In this document: one piece after another, positions 8,001-15,150 of the stretch
How positions within the stretch are numbered: the first letter of the stretch is position 1
How the letters are laid out: each line of letters begins with the position of its first letter
Assembly: GCF_000233955.1 (NCBI RefSeq)
Contig: NZ_JH376582.1
Location: forward strand, 1-64,000
Source: Paraprevotella clara YIT 11840
GTDB lineage: Bacteria; Bacteroidota; Bacteroidia; Bacteroidales; Bacteroidaceae
DNA: 64,000 bases
Reading direction: 5' to 3'
Made by a program: the position numbers and the translations under genes
Notes under the pieces: model-generated
The model's input: only the letters and a program-made list of their open reading frames with translations
Databases searched by the model: none
Told to the model about the DNA's origin: nothing

Positions 8001-8441
8001 ATGAAATGTAAAAAATGTGGGACAGAAAACCCATCCTTGAAAAAGTGTTGTACTAATTGCGGTGCTTATCTGGAAGGATGGACAGTCAATAACGTCACCA
8101 GAGAAGTTGGGTACAGAGGCGGGGATGGACTTTTCTATGAATCGGAAGAGGATTATCTAACAAAAGTAGAGCAACTTAAAAATAATCAGCCTATGATACC
8201 CTACAAAACCAGCCGGGACTACTCCCGGCTTAAACAACTCCTTAATGAAGGAAATGAAATCGTATGCTTCTCTTTGAAAAGCAAAGAATGTGCGCTCGCG
8301 AAAAAGCAAACATTCTGTGACGGTCAGAACTTCGGCTACAACTTTGGGTGTTTCCACATCTTCGACCATGATTTAGAGGAAGCTACATTCGAGCAACTTT
8401 GTGAACTCTACGATGTCGAATTTATTGAACCGGACAAATAA
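8001..8441 (+). CDS. Zinc-ribbon phage protein
   Basis: The 146-residue protein opens with MKCKKCGTENPSLKKCCTNC, two CxxC pairs forming a zinc ribbon of the type found in many small regulatory or nucleic-acid-binding proteins. The remainder has no catalytic motif I recognise; an acidic C-terminus ends in VEFIEPDK. It follows the preceding gene by two bases. Function unknown. Confidence 0.65.
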   Translation: MKCKKCGTENPSLKKCCTNCGAYLEGWTVNNVTREVGYRGGDGLFYESEEDYLTKVEQLKNNQPMIPYKTSRDYSRLKQLLNEGNEIVCFSLKSKECALAKKQTFCDGQNFGYNFGCFHIFDHDLEEATFEQLCELYDVEFIEPDK

Positions 8442-8449
8442 AGGAATAT

Positions 8450-8599
8450 ATGAAACTTGAAAGAAATGAATACCTCTGGTACAAAGCCAGTCTTGCAGCC
8501 CTTGGTAACGAATATCTTACCAAAAATTGGGAAGTGAAACTCTATGCTACCTCACTCTACAATGCAATGCTGTGGGGACGGGAGACAAATGGAAAATAA
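8450..8599 (+). CDS. 49-residue phage protein
   Basis: ATG 8450 opens a 49-codon frame ending in TAA 8597-8599: it starts MKLERNEYLWYKASLAALGN and continues through EYLTKNWEVKLYATSLYNAM to GRETNGK. The composition is protein-like with regularly spaced aromatic residues suggesting two amphipathic helices. AAGGAATAT lies just upstream and the gene continues the tight operon spacing. Family unknown. Confidence 0.55.
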   Translation: MKLERNEYLWYKASLAALGNEYLTKNWEVKLYATSLYNAMLWGRETNGK

Positions 8600-8659
8600 A
8601 AAAGGGAGCCAGCCCGCACGACCAAGCAGGCCCCCAACGATTATTTAGGTACAAATATA
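8597..8659 (-). ncRNA. Candidate small RNA antisense to the early-gene end
   Basis: Read on the minus strand, a perfect -7 box TATATTTG (8659-8652) is followed about 20 bases later by CGTTGGGGGCC, a GC-rich stem (GGGGGCC with GGCTCCC) and a run of six T (8602-8597). This has the form of a very short transcript of about 50 bases pointing against the early genes. No good -33 element is seen. The CGTTGGGGGC block recurs in the RNA-like element at 13 kb. A terminator alone is the competing explanation. Confidence 0.35.
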
Positions 8660-8681
8660 CGGATTTCTAATTAAATAATCG
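8638..8681. promoter_or_regulatory. 10-bp inverted repeat before the 8686 gene
   Basis: CGATTATTTA at 8638-8647 and TAAATAATCG at 8672-8681 form a perfect 10-bp inverted repeat with a 24-base spacer that holds the minus-strand TATATTTG box. The right arm ends four bases before ATG 8686 where no clear Shine-Dalgarno is seen. It may be an operator or an RNA stem that controls translation of the following gene. Confidence 0.4.
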
Positions 8682-8685
8682 TGTC

Positions 8686-9120
8686 ATGGAACTGGATTTT
8701 GATAAAATCAAACGCATTAGGAAAATCAGAAGCGTAAAATCGGATTTGTCCAAAGAAGAAAACATCTTAATAAAACCGATACTATCAGACAAGAAGCTTA
8801 TTCCCCTAATTTATAAAACGTTCACCAATATCATTTGCAAAAAGTCCGATGAAGGTATAAGTACAGTAATGCAACGTAAAAAGTTCATCTTCATTATATT
8901 ATATCTTTACTCTCCATCCTCTTTGGCAGGCGATAAGATGGCTTCCGGGTTGCGTAACGAGTTATCCAAAGTGTTAGGCATTCAGGCTAAAAGCACAATT
9001 TCTAATAATTGTGCGAATTTGGTCTTCCTTTATCAGAACTATATGGACTTCCGTAATGATGTGGAGTTCATCTACAATAAGATTCTGTCATGGCTGAAAA
9101 TTTATGGATTGATAAAATGA
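8686..9120 (+). CDS. Last early gene; possible regulator of late expression
   Basis: The 144-residue basic, helical protein contains the stretch SSLAGDKMASGLRNELSKVL, then TISNNCANLVFLYQNY, which has the look of a helix-turn-helix. I do not know a characterised relative. Its position as the final plus-strand gene, immediately before the switch to the late minus-strand operon, with its own leader sequence, is where many phages keep a late-gene activator or antiterminator. That role is inference from position only. Confidence 0.6.
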   Translation: MELDFDKIKRIRKIRSVKSDLSKEENILIKPILSDKKLIPLIYKTFTNIICKKSDEGISTVMQRKKFIFIILYLYSPSSLAGDKMASGLRNELSKVLGIQAKSTISNNCANLVFLYQNYMDFRNDVEFIYNKILSWLKIYGLIK

Positions 9121-9165
9121 ACAATAGTATTGGTCCTCATAAATTCCAATACAGTACCGACAGCA

Positions 9166-9199
9166 ACCGGCAATAATCCATATACGGAATATTGTCGGT
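9166..9199. terminator. Hairpin between converging early and late operons
   Basis: ACCGGCAATA (9166-9175) pairs with TATTGTCGGT (9190-9199) with one G-U, and inner TCC/GGA bases extend the stem. It sits between the convergent ends of the 9120 and 9216 genes, where a bidirectional terminator is expected. There is no T-run on either side, so termination is likely but not certain. Confidence 0.42.
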
Positions 9200-9215
9200 T
9201 CTGTCAATCAGCTCA

Positions 9216-9398
9216 TCAATGTATTCCCTTCCTCGCATCACGTTCAAGTTTTCTTCGCATCCCCCGGCTCACACCATGACGGGCAGCAATGTCATTCAAT
9301 ATTCTCTTCTCATCCGCAGAAAGCATACTATATACTTCCTCCCGGCTCTTGCCGCTGAACACAGCTTTCAATACCTTCATTACTTCCATTCGCTCCAT
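9216..9398 (-). CDS. 60-residue protein at end of late operon
   Basis: The protein (MERMEVMKVLKAVFSGKSRE ... ARHGVSRGMRRKLERDARKG) is strongly basic at the C-terminus and probably two or three helices, with a helix-turn-helix-like middle (DIAARHGVSRGMRRKL). It could be a small DNA-binding protein. It is the most distal gene of the late minus-strand operon. Family not recognised. Confidence 0.55.
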   Translation of the reverse strand: MERMEVMKVLKAVFSGKSREEVYSMLSADEKRILNDIAARHGVSRGMRRKLERDARKGIH

Positions 9399-9407
9399 AT
9401 ATACTTA

Positions 9408-9830
9408 TCATCTTCTTACCAGTTCCTTCCGGCAATGTTCACAAAGGAATTTCTTCGCCACCGGAAACATTTTCTGGCCCACATACCCGCTAAGGTACTG
9501 CGCCTCCTCCCCAAACGGGTCAATCCCGAACGCCTGTGAGATATGCCGGCACAAATGCCCCTTCTCATGGTCCCATGAGTTCTGGAACTGCTCAGGGGTA
9601 GACGTAAGCGAAATCACCATCAACGTCTCTCGCCCGTAAAAGTCAGAATACGTAAGCCCCGTGTCCGGATTACCCTCAGAAAGGCTCCGGGCAGCCCTTT
9701 CAAGCTGTTCACCCCGGCATCCTATCCTTTTCAACTCATGAAGAATCTCATACTTCCAGTACGTCGTCACGGCATAGTAAACCCTAACCTTCCAGTCATA
9801 TTCCGGTATGTAGAAATCCTGCACTATCAT
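9408..9830 (-). CDS. Zincin-like protein with HExxH motif
   Basis: The 140-residue protein carries HEKGH at 88-92, the zinc-metallopeptidase HExxH signature, with an EE pair about 15 residues later and a CxxC pair near the C-terminus (C130, C133). MIVQDFYIPEYDWKVRVYYA is taken as the start (ATG 9830), overlapping the upstream stop. I infer a small metallopeptidase or a zinc-binding structural protein; the third ligand is not certain. It lies among unknown proteins after the lysis genes, so a role in the virion or in host takeover is equally possible. Confidence 0.6.
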   Translation of the reverse strand: MIVQDFYIPEYDWKVRVYYAVTTYWKYEILHELKRIGCRGEQLERAARSLSEGNPDTGLTYSDFYGRETLMVISLTSTPEQFQNSWDHEKGHLCRHISQAFGIDPFGEEAQYLSGYVGQKMFPVAKKFLCEHCRKELVRR

Positions 9831-10261
9831 AACATATCCGACCACATAATCGGTGTACCGCTTCCGATGCAATCCGCGTAAAACCTCGTGAAAGGCAACC
9901 CCTCATATCCGTCCGGATCATCAATATAATCCTTGACGAACAACGCAAGATGTGATTCGTCGGCAATCGAGCTCTTGTAATAATCCGCCTTCGCCATGTT
10001 GGCCACGTACACGCAGTCGTATCCGGCATCCTTCTCCAACTTGATACCGTATTTCTTCAAAAGCTCCTCGACTTCATCCTTCTTCATTGCCTCCAGCTTA
10101 CGTGTCTTACCTGTAGATGCGGCAGATGAAGAATCATCCGACACCCTCATTTTCGATACGGCCCACTCGCACATCTTTTTTGAGAAATGCCACCCGTACT
10201 GTGAAAGATACTCTTTCATTCCCGACGGAAGCCTGTCGTATGTATCCAATCTTTGTCCCAT
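9827..10261 (-). CDS. Conserved Bacteroidales phage protein, unknown function
   Basis: The 144 residues begin MGQRLDTYDRLPSGMKEYLS and continue YGWHFSKKMCEWAVSKM. A charged middle (KKDEVEELLKKYGIKLEKD) precedes a compact C-terminal part ending PIMWSDML. I have a general impression of similar proteins in gut phage late regions but no function. Its stop overlaps the next start by four bases. Confidence 0.6.
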   Translation of the reverse strand: MGQRLDTYDRLPSGMKEYLSQYGWHFSKKMCEWAVSKMRVSDDSSSAASTGKTRKLEAMKKDEVEELLKKYGIKLEKDAGYDCVYVANMAKADYYKSSIADESHLALFVKDYIDDPDGYEGLPFTRFYADCIGSGTPIMWSDML

Positions 10262-10308
10262 AACCCATTTATGATTTAGTGAAAGAGGGGCATTCCACCC
10301 CTCCCATG

Positions 10309-10602
10309 TTAATAAAACTCCCCGTTGGCACGTCTGCGCCGACGTTCGCCCATCTCATCCATTCGAGGATACTCCGGAAAGTAGCCCGGCATACGGCGTT
10401 CCCCCATGTCGGAATAACTTCCTCCACCGTTGTAACCGCCTTCACCACGGAACCCCATTCCTCCGTGCATCTCTCTCATGGCCTTTTCATAACCATGCCG
10501 GCAACCTTCCCTGTAAGCCTCCTCCAGTTCACTGCCGCCTCTCATTCCGAAGCCGCGTCCGTAATCGTCACGCCCCTCTTCCAAAATACTCCACATTCCC
10601 AT
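10309..10602 (-). CDS. Glycine- and arginine-rich small protein
   Basis: The 97-residue low-complexity protein is rich in Gly, Arg, Met and Glu (RGFGMRGGSELEEAYREG, GMGFRGEGGYNGGGSY, GERRRRRANG). It starts MGMWSILEEGRDDYG right after the upstream gene. The composition recalls nucleic-acid-binding or virion-packaged proteins, but no family can be named. It belongs to the four-gene block transcribed from the promoter at about 12.68 kb. Confidence 0.55.
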   Translation of the reverse strand: MGMWSILEEGRDDYGRGFGMRGGSELEEAYREGCRHGYEKAMREMHGGMGFRGEGGYNGGGSYSDMGERRMPGYFPEYPRMDEMGERRRRRANGEFY

Positions 10603-10604
10603 AA

Positions 10605-11147
10605 TTACTTCTTGGTTTTAGATGTTTCAGCATTCAGGCCAAGCTGCTCCATAAGCTGCCGGTTCAACGCCATAAGGTCGGACATGTTCTTGCTCATGTC
10701 GGCCATCTGGCTTTTCAAGCTTGAAATCTCCTGTTCCTGCCTTTGTTTCTCCGCAAATTCAGGGTTGAGCATGGTCAGCATCTCATCGCATGCGGTTATC
10801 ACATTAAGATGGTAATCCCGGCTGTTGACAATCTCGCTGCTCTTCTGTTTTATCATCGAGATTTCATTGTTCATCGCATCCCGCGAACATGAGACCACGA
10901 TATTCCCGTTCTGTCCGAAGTCCGCGATGTCACCGCCTGCCGGAAGGTTCTGGAACGTCGTATTCTGCCCGTTGATACTGGCCACCACGTCCACCACCAT
11001 TTCTATCTGCGGTGACGGGAAAGGCTGTGTCATGGGATATTTGGGTTTGGGAGCCGACACGCTCACCACCGAACCTATCTCCACATAATGCTTAGCTTCC
11101 TTATGAAGGATGAATAACTGATTGTTTGCCCTTAAATTCTGAAACAT
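10605..11147 (-). CDS. Probable virion-associated protein with C-terminal coiled coil
   Basis: Residues 1-100 are beta-rich (MFQNLRANNQLFILHKEAKH, then VEIGSVVSVSAPKPKYP). Residues 100-180 are a heptad-type coiled coil (EISSLKSQMADMSKNMSDLM). I recognise this as a protein type that recurs beside the 326-residue membrane-helix protein in Bacteroidales prophages, but not its job. An oligomeric structural or assembly protein is likely. Confidence 0.6.
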   Translation of the reverse strand: MFQNLRANNQLFILHKEAKHYVEIGSVVSVSAPKPKYPMTQPFPSPQIEMVVDVVASINGQNTTFQNLPAGGDIADFGQNGNIVVSCSRDAMNNEISMIKQKSSEIVNSRDYHLNVITACDEMLTMLNPEFAEKQRQEQEISSLKSQMADMSKNMSDLMALNRQLMEQLGLNAETSKTKK

Positions 11148-11197
11148 GATTGTTGTTTTTTAAATAGGGACACCGCAACCTGCGATGCCCCGGTTAA

Positions 11198-11623
11198 TTA
11201 CTTGTTCACTCCAGCCGGAGCCGTTCTCACGTTTGCCTGTGCCGCCGTGGCGGTCGTTGGCCTGTATCCTCCATTGACAAGGAACAACTCATTCGTGTAC
11301 TTGTTATAATGGATTTCATAAATGCCCGTTCCCGCAAGGTTGGCCACCGTCACCGGCTCATTGTTATAAGCCATAAGCGGACGGGTATCACCGTTTGTCC
11401 CTATCAGTATGGGGAGCGTGCCCGTCGTACCGGCCGGTATCGCCTGACGGAGGTTGATGTAGAACCCGCCCACATAGTCCCTGTTACGGAACGCATGGTT
11501 GGGAAGCTCCAGCGTCACATTCTCCGTGCCCACCGTGACCGCCACCGTCGGGAGGGTGTTGAAATTCACCCTGCCCAGTGACGGGAACGGAAAGGGAAGT
11601 CCTGTAAAAAAGTTAGGCCACAT
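11198..11623 (-). CDS. Small beta-rich probable virion protein
   Basis: The 141 residues (MWPNFFTGLPFPFPSLGRVN, then TLPTVAVTVGTENVTLELPN and GGFYINLRQAIPAGTTGTLP) are rich in Pro, Gly, Thr and Val, as in phage decoration or tail-surface proteins. No cysteine or catalytic motif. It lies between the coiled-coil protein and the membrane-helix protein in one operon. Structural role is inferred from composition and place. Confidence 0.6.
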   Translation of the reverse strand: MWPNFFTGLPFPFPSLGRVNFNTLPTVAVTVGTENVTLELPNHAFRNRDYVGGFYINLRQAIPAGTTGTLPILIGTNGDTRPLMAYNNEPVTVANLAGTGIYEIHYNKYTNELFLVNGGYRPTTATAAQANVRTAPAGVNK

Positions 11624-11646
11624 AGCTACCTCCTTTCTTACCGGAA

Positions 11647-12627
11647 TTAACCCCAGTAGTTGTTACCACATCCATAACCGCTGCGGCCATAAGCCACATC
11701 TCCGGCGTATGCACCGAAAGCTGCCGCACGGAAAGTTTCCGGGTTATATACCTGCAACTGCGGGTACGGTACCGCTACTGTGGGAGGCATCTTACACTTG
11801 ATACCATCCACATCCCCCTGCAAAGCCTGCAAGCCTGCCGCCAAAGGCGCAATCTGCTGTCCTACGGCATTCAGGATGGTAGCGTTCTGGTTACGTTGCG
11901 AAATCTCACCCTTCAATGTGGCAATCTCCGCATCCTTGGCTGCCAAAGCCTCTTGCTGACGACGCGCCTCTGCCGCATCCATTTTGGCGACAAGCGTATT
12001 AAAACCGTCACGGTAAGCATCAGCCAAAGAGCGAGTGTTACCCTCCATAGTACGGGTGAGCGTATTCATGCTTTCGCAATTTGCCAAACGGTTCTCATAT
12101 CCCTGACGTTCAATAGCTGTCTGCGTCTTGCAGCAGCAGTCGGCAATCTGAGTGAGAATGGCTTGGTTTCCGCTCTGGAAGGCGTTGATGATTTGCTGCG
12201 TGGACATGCCCACCTGGTTCCCTACACCCTGAATCAAGCCTTGGATGTTGCACAAAGCCGTCTGCAACTGTTGTGTAGAACAGTTCAAAGAAGAAGCGAG
12301 CTGGTTAATGGCATTGCCGTTACCCTGAATGGCACTCATCAGGTATTCACGACCCACATCACCGTTCAATTCAGCCGGTAATCCTCCTCCGTTACGTCCT
12401 CCGAAACCGAATCCGTTACCGCCCCAGCAGAACCAAAGCAGGATAATCCAGATAAACCACCATGAGCCTCCCCATTGGTCCTGGTTGTTGCGTCCCTGAG
12501 AAAGGAGCGCCATCAAGTTAGGATCCACTCCCTTGCCGCCCATCAGGTTAGGAAGCATGGCCATGATGTCAAACTTGTTGCCCCCACCGCTCGAAGGCTC
12601 CTGATTAAAAACATAAGTTCTCTCCAT
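11647..12627 (-). CDS. Conserved phage protein with Trp-rich hydrophobic helix
   Basis: The 326 residues fall into parts: a polar N-terminus, a hydrophobic helix at about 54-70 (WWFIWIILLWFCWGG), Gly-rich linker, a helical domain with several cysteines (LNCSTQQLQTALCNIQ, IADCCCKTQTAIE), a coiled coil at about 215-245 (AAEARRQQEALAAKDAEI), and a Gly/Tyr-rich tail. This type recurs in Bacteroidales phages with unknown function. The membrane helix plus coiled coil would fit a membrane-active or virion-ejected protein. It has its own strong promoter and a leader hairpin, so it is probably abundantly made. Confidence 0.72.
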   Translation of the reverse strand: MERTYVFNQEPSSGGGNKFDIMAMLPNLMGGKGVDPNLMALLSQGRNNQDQWGGSWWFIWIILLWFCWGGNGFGFGGRNGGGLPAELNGDVGREYLMSAIQGNGNAINQLASSLNCSTQQLQTALCNIQGLIQGVGNQVGMSTQQIINAFQSGNQAILTQIADCCCKTQTAIERQGYENRLANCESMNTLTRTMEGNTRSLADAYRDGFNTLVAKMDAAEARRQQEALAAKDAEIATLKGEISQRNQNATILNAVGQQIAPLAAGLQALQGDVDGIKCKMPPTVAVPYPQLQVYNPETFRAAAFGAYAGDVAYGRSGYGCGNNYWG

Positions 12628-12653
12628 AATGTATTTTTAATTAATAGTTACAA

Positions 12654-12705
12654 GGTCAGGCATATCCTGACCCTGCAAAACTACAAATACATTATGTCAC
12701 TCAAA
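12654..12705 (-). promoter_or_regulatory. Promoter and leader hairpin for the 12627 operon
   Basis: On the minus strand TTTG (12705-12702) and TAGTTTTG (12683-12676) fit the Bacteroidales -33 and -7 elements with 18 bases between. Directly downstream, GGTCAGG (12654-12660) and CCTGACC (12666-12672) form a 7-bp hairpin in the mRNA leader, which may stabilise the transcript. It separates the terminal four- to seven-gene block from the rest of the late operon. Confidence 0.65.
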
Positions 12706-12706
12706 A

Positions 12707-13000
12707 TCAATTCTTTCCCAACTCATTCCCGATTCTTTCCCGATATATTCCCATCATTTTCCCACACCTCACACGCGAAGAAAAATTAGACAGCATATAG
12801 TTTACCGCCCGTTTCGTCTTGCCGACCAATGATGCAATTTGGGAAGGGTAGAAGCCCTCCTTAAAAAGGAAATACACAAGCAAGTAACGCGCATCGACGA
12901 CCTCCGCCTCCTTGCTTCCCGACAATATGACTTTGGGTGCGATTTCCGTTTCCCTGCTGACAACCTGAATAATCTCATTAAAAATATCTGCCTTACACAT
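12707..13000 (-). CDS. DnaA domain-IV-like small DNA-binding protein
   Basis: The 97-residue protein has VDARYLLVYFLFKEGFYPSQ then IASLVGKTKRAVNYML, which matches the pattern of the C-terminal DNA-binding domain of DnaA (arginine, hydrophobic helix, IA/IG turn, RxHxT-like recognition helix), but lacks the ATPase part. Such stand-alone domains occur in Bacteroidetes phages. It probably binds DNA and could regulate host or phage replication or transcription. It lies alone between a promoter region and the RNA-like element at 13.0 kb. Confidence 0.7.
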   Translation of the reverse strand: MCKADIFNEIIQVVSRETEIAPKVILSGSKEAEVVDARYLLVYFLFKEGFYPSQIASLVGKTKRAVNYMLSNFSSRVRCGKMMGIYRERIGNELGKN

Positions 13001-13021
13001 ACAATATTCAATTTTTATTCA

Positions 13022-13153
13022 TACCTTTGTCAAACCACATGACAAGGCGTTTATATACAACAATAGCTCGCGATGAAGACATAAAGCCCTCAACGCGCGA
13101 GCTATTTTCGCGTCTTGTCATGTGGTAATGCAAGGAACGTTGGGGGCTTTTTT
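13022..13153 (+). ncRNA. Candidate structured RNA with two long stems and a loop-tail pseudoknot
   Basis: A plus-strand -7 box TACCTTTG (13022-13029) precedes an element with a 13-bp perfect stem (ACCACATGACAAG 13034-13046 with CTTGTCATGTGGT 13114-13126, extendable by four more pairs) enclosing an 11-bp perfect stem (13062-13072 with 13096-13106). The apical loop AAAGCCCTCAACG (13083-13095) is complementary over 13 bases, with one G-U, to the 3' tail CGTTGGGGGCTTT (13138-13150), which runs into T7. No reading frame fills it. It points against the flanking minus-strand genes. No -33 box is clear. Confidence 0.6.
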
Positions 13154-13182
13154 TCATTCTCCCGTCCCCGAAGGAGCAAACG

Positions 13183-13740
13183 TTACTTTTTCAGCCTGTA
13201 CACAAACCTTCCGAATCCGATAAGGATACAAACAACCACAGCCAGAAGCGCAAATCCTCCGTAATGCAGCTTGGTTTCCTCCCACCACGAAAGCTTACGT
13301 TCTGCTACCTTTTCCAACGACAAACCTTCCACCTTTTCCATCAACGAATCAATCCGGTGTGAAAGCCTCAGATAGTCTGCCATGGTTTTCTCTTCCAGTT
13401 CCGTAATCTCCCGGTCTCGCCGGTCAATGCTCGTGTGGCTCTCACGTTCCTTATACTGCTTCCCGCAAGAATCCGGTTCCGACCATACCACAGTCCGCTT
13501 CTCCACCTTCAAGTCCGAAAAACGCTCCATCGTATGCCGGACGACACGTGACAACTCCATACGCAGACTGTCCACGGTATCCTCAAAAGAAGAACTGTGT
13601 CCCGTATAATCTGCCGTACGTTCCGTTTCCAAATGCTTTGAACCGGCACATCCGCATATGGCAAACAATAACAGGCCGACCACGAGCCAGAACACCGGCA
13701 CCATCAGCCAAGGCCAGAACACTTTAAAAAATCTATTCAT
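13183..13740 (-). CDS. Probable unimolecular spanin (u-spanin)
   Basis: The 185 residues start MNRFFKVFWPWLMVPVFWLV and include a lipobox-like ICGC with candidate lipidated Cys31. A periplasmic helical region of about 130 residues follows (SLRMELSRVVRHTMERF, ITELEEKTMADYLRLS), then a C-terminal membrane helix at about 163-180 (FALLAVVVCILIGFGRF) with a basic end. An outer-membrane lipoprotein joined to an inner-membrane helix is the layout of u-spanins such as T1 gp11, which fuse the two membranes at lysis. The endolysin is nearby. An Rz-like protein with only the C-terminal anchor is the alternative. Confidence 0.68.
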   Translation of the reverse strand: MNRFFKVFWPWLMVPVFWLVVGLLLFAICGCAGSKHLETERTADYTGHSSSFEDTVDSLRMELSRVVRHTMERFSDLKVEKRTVVWSEPDSCGKQYKERESHTSIDRRDREITELEEKTMADYLRLSHRIDSLMEKVEGLSLEKVAERKLSWWEETKLHYGGFALLAVVVCILIGFGRFVYRLKK

Positions 13741-13765
13741 TCCTACTTCTTTTTGTGGCAACGAA

Positions 13766-13806
13766 AAAGCGGCAACCCCGACTTGTTTATGTGGGATTGC
13801 CGCTTT
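13766..13806 (-). terminator. Terminator downstream of the Fic gene
   Basis: AAAGCGGCAA (13766-13775) and TTGCCGCTTT (13797-13806) form a 10-bp stem extended by CCC/GGG; on the minus strand the 3' arm runs into CTTTTTCG. It ends transcription about 17 bases after the Fic stop. Confidence 0.75.
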
Positions 13807-13822
13807 ATTACCAATTATACAA

Positions 13823-14971
13823 TTAATTATTCAAAGGTAGAAAACCATTATTATCAAGAGACTTAAGAACAGACCTAAGCAAATAATTACTACCAAAAGA
13901 GATAACATATTTTCTTGCTCGTTCCGAAATGGGAATTAACATTCTTTTATCAATAAGCGAACGTATGATCCTGGATATTTCTGATGAAGTCTTCGTGATA
14001 TAAAGCTCTTTTATATCTGATGCTTGTATTTCTTGTGTCTTTTTAGACACAGTTAATTTCAAAATGGAATGTTCCACATCTGTGATATATTTATTCGATA
14101 ATGCATCCGATAAAGATGGAATAAGTATCTTATCCCGCAGATAAGAATAATCCACAATATGGTCTATTTTCTCAATTTCAACCTTAAGCCCATTCAAGAC
14201 ATATTCACTCCAAGCAATCAGACCCTCGTTAGTATATTTATCAGCCAAAGACAAATAATTATAGTATTTGCTTCTATCAGAACAAAATACAGCAGTCGGA
14301 TTTATAATTCGTTGCTTACTCTTAAAGACATTCTTCAACAATAGTGCATAAGTAAACAATCGTACGACACGGCCATTTCCATTTTCAAATGGATGTATCC
14401 ACACAAAACGATGATGTGCTATACATATTTTTATTAAGTCAAATTTAGGTTTGGTTGTCTCATTGATAAAATCAACAAGTTCTTGCATCAGAGGTAGTAC
14501 CTGCAAAAAGTCAGGAGGTGTATGGAGAGACCCACTTATCCGGACATTGCATTTCCTAAATTCACCTTTTGTACAACAACCTTCCTTGCTTTCACTAAGG
14601 GAATCGACAACCAAAGAATGAAGTTCTCTTATAAAATACAATGTAATTGGAGTGTCATCAATAACACTTTCAATAAAAGAAGTTGCTTTTTCAATATTTA
14701 ATATTTCTAAAATCTGTTCATTTGACCTATTCCTATTTTCGTCATTAATTTTTGTACTCTCCACATAATCCATGATGGTTGTATTGTTTCCTTCTATACG
14801 AGAAGAACCAATACTTTCAAGCATATGGAAAACGTTTTTGATTTGCATAAAAACCAAAGGATGTGTGGTACCTTCAAGAACTTTGTATCTTAATTTTTCC
14901 AATTCAAGAACCAAATCTGTTATAGGCATATCAAATCCTATCTCAGGCATAATTATCTTTTGTTCCATCAT
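13823..14971 (-). CDS. Fic-domain protein (AMP-transferase type), class II autoinhibited
   Basis: The protein has about 382 residues. The Fic motif HPFENGNGRVVR is complete (H at about 193), so it should transfer AMP or a related nucleotide group to protein hydroxyls. An N-terminal inhibitory helix fits [ST]xxxE[GN]: SSRIEG at about 57-61. The C-terminal third is a winged-helix-like region (SEISRIIRSLIDKRML). ATG 14971 is used; GTG 14977 is in frame. The gene is more AT-rich than its neighbours, has its own promoter and terminator, and splits the lysis genes, which marks it as a moron. Target unknown; host control or exclusion of other phages is plausible. Confidence 0.9.
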   Translation of the reverse strand: MMEQKIIMPEIGFDMPITDLVLELEKLRYKVLEGTTHPLVFMQIKNVFHMLESIGSSRIEGNNTTIMDYVESTKINDENRNRSNEQILEILNIEKATSFIESVIDDTPITLYFIRELHSLVVDSLSESKEGCCTKGEFRKCNVRISGSLHTPPDFLQVLPLMQELVDFINETTKPKFDLIKICIAHHRFVWIHPFENGNGRVVRLFTYALLLKNVFKSKQRIINPTAVFCSDRSKYYNYLSLADKYTNEGLIAWSEYVLNGLKVEIEKIDHIVDYSYLRDKILIPSLSDALSNKYITDVEHSILKLTVSKKTQEIQASDIKELYITKTSSEISRIIRSLIDKRMLIPISERARKYVISFGSNYLLRSVLKSLDNNGFLPLNN

Positions 14972-14991
14972 TTGCACATTATCATTATAAC

Positions 14992-15088
14992 ATTTGCAAT
15001 ATTATTATTTTATTATATTGTATTACAACATCTTGCAAAGATACAAAACTACTACGCATTTGCAATGCAATTAATTGTTAATTTGCAA
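14992..15088 (-). promoter_or_regulatory. Fic promoter with three ATTTGCAA repeats
   Basis: On the minus strand TATCTTTG (15043-15036) is a perfect -7 box with TTG 19 bases upstream. The octamer ATTTGCAA occurs on the plus strand at 14992-14999, 15058-15065 and 15081-15088, around and upstream of the promoter, and could be an operator for the Fic protein's winged helix or another regulator. Confidence 0.5.
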
Positions 15089-15150
15089 AAAACTGCAATC
15101 CCACCAAGTCAAAGACCGCTTCCCCGTCACCGGGTTAATAATCATTCATT

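Noticed and set aside
1-9120. Use of TAG as a sense codon across the phage
   Set aside because: TAG ends normal genes, for example at 2035 and 4438, and frames are not systematically interrupted, so recoding is not supported.
9192-9539. 115-codon open frame on the plus strand after the early operon
   Set aside because: It is antisense to the 60-residue gene and the zincin gene, with no ribosome site and Ser/His-rich shadow composition.
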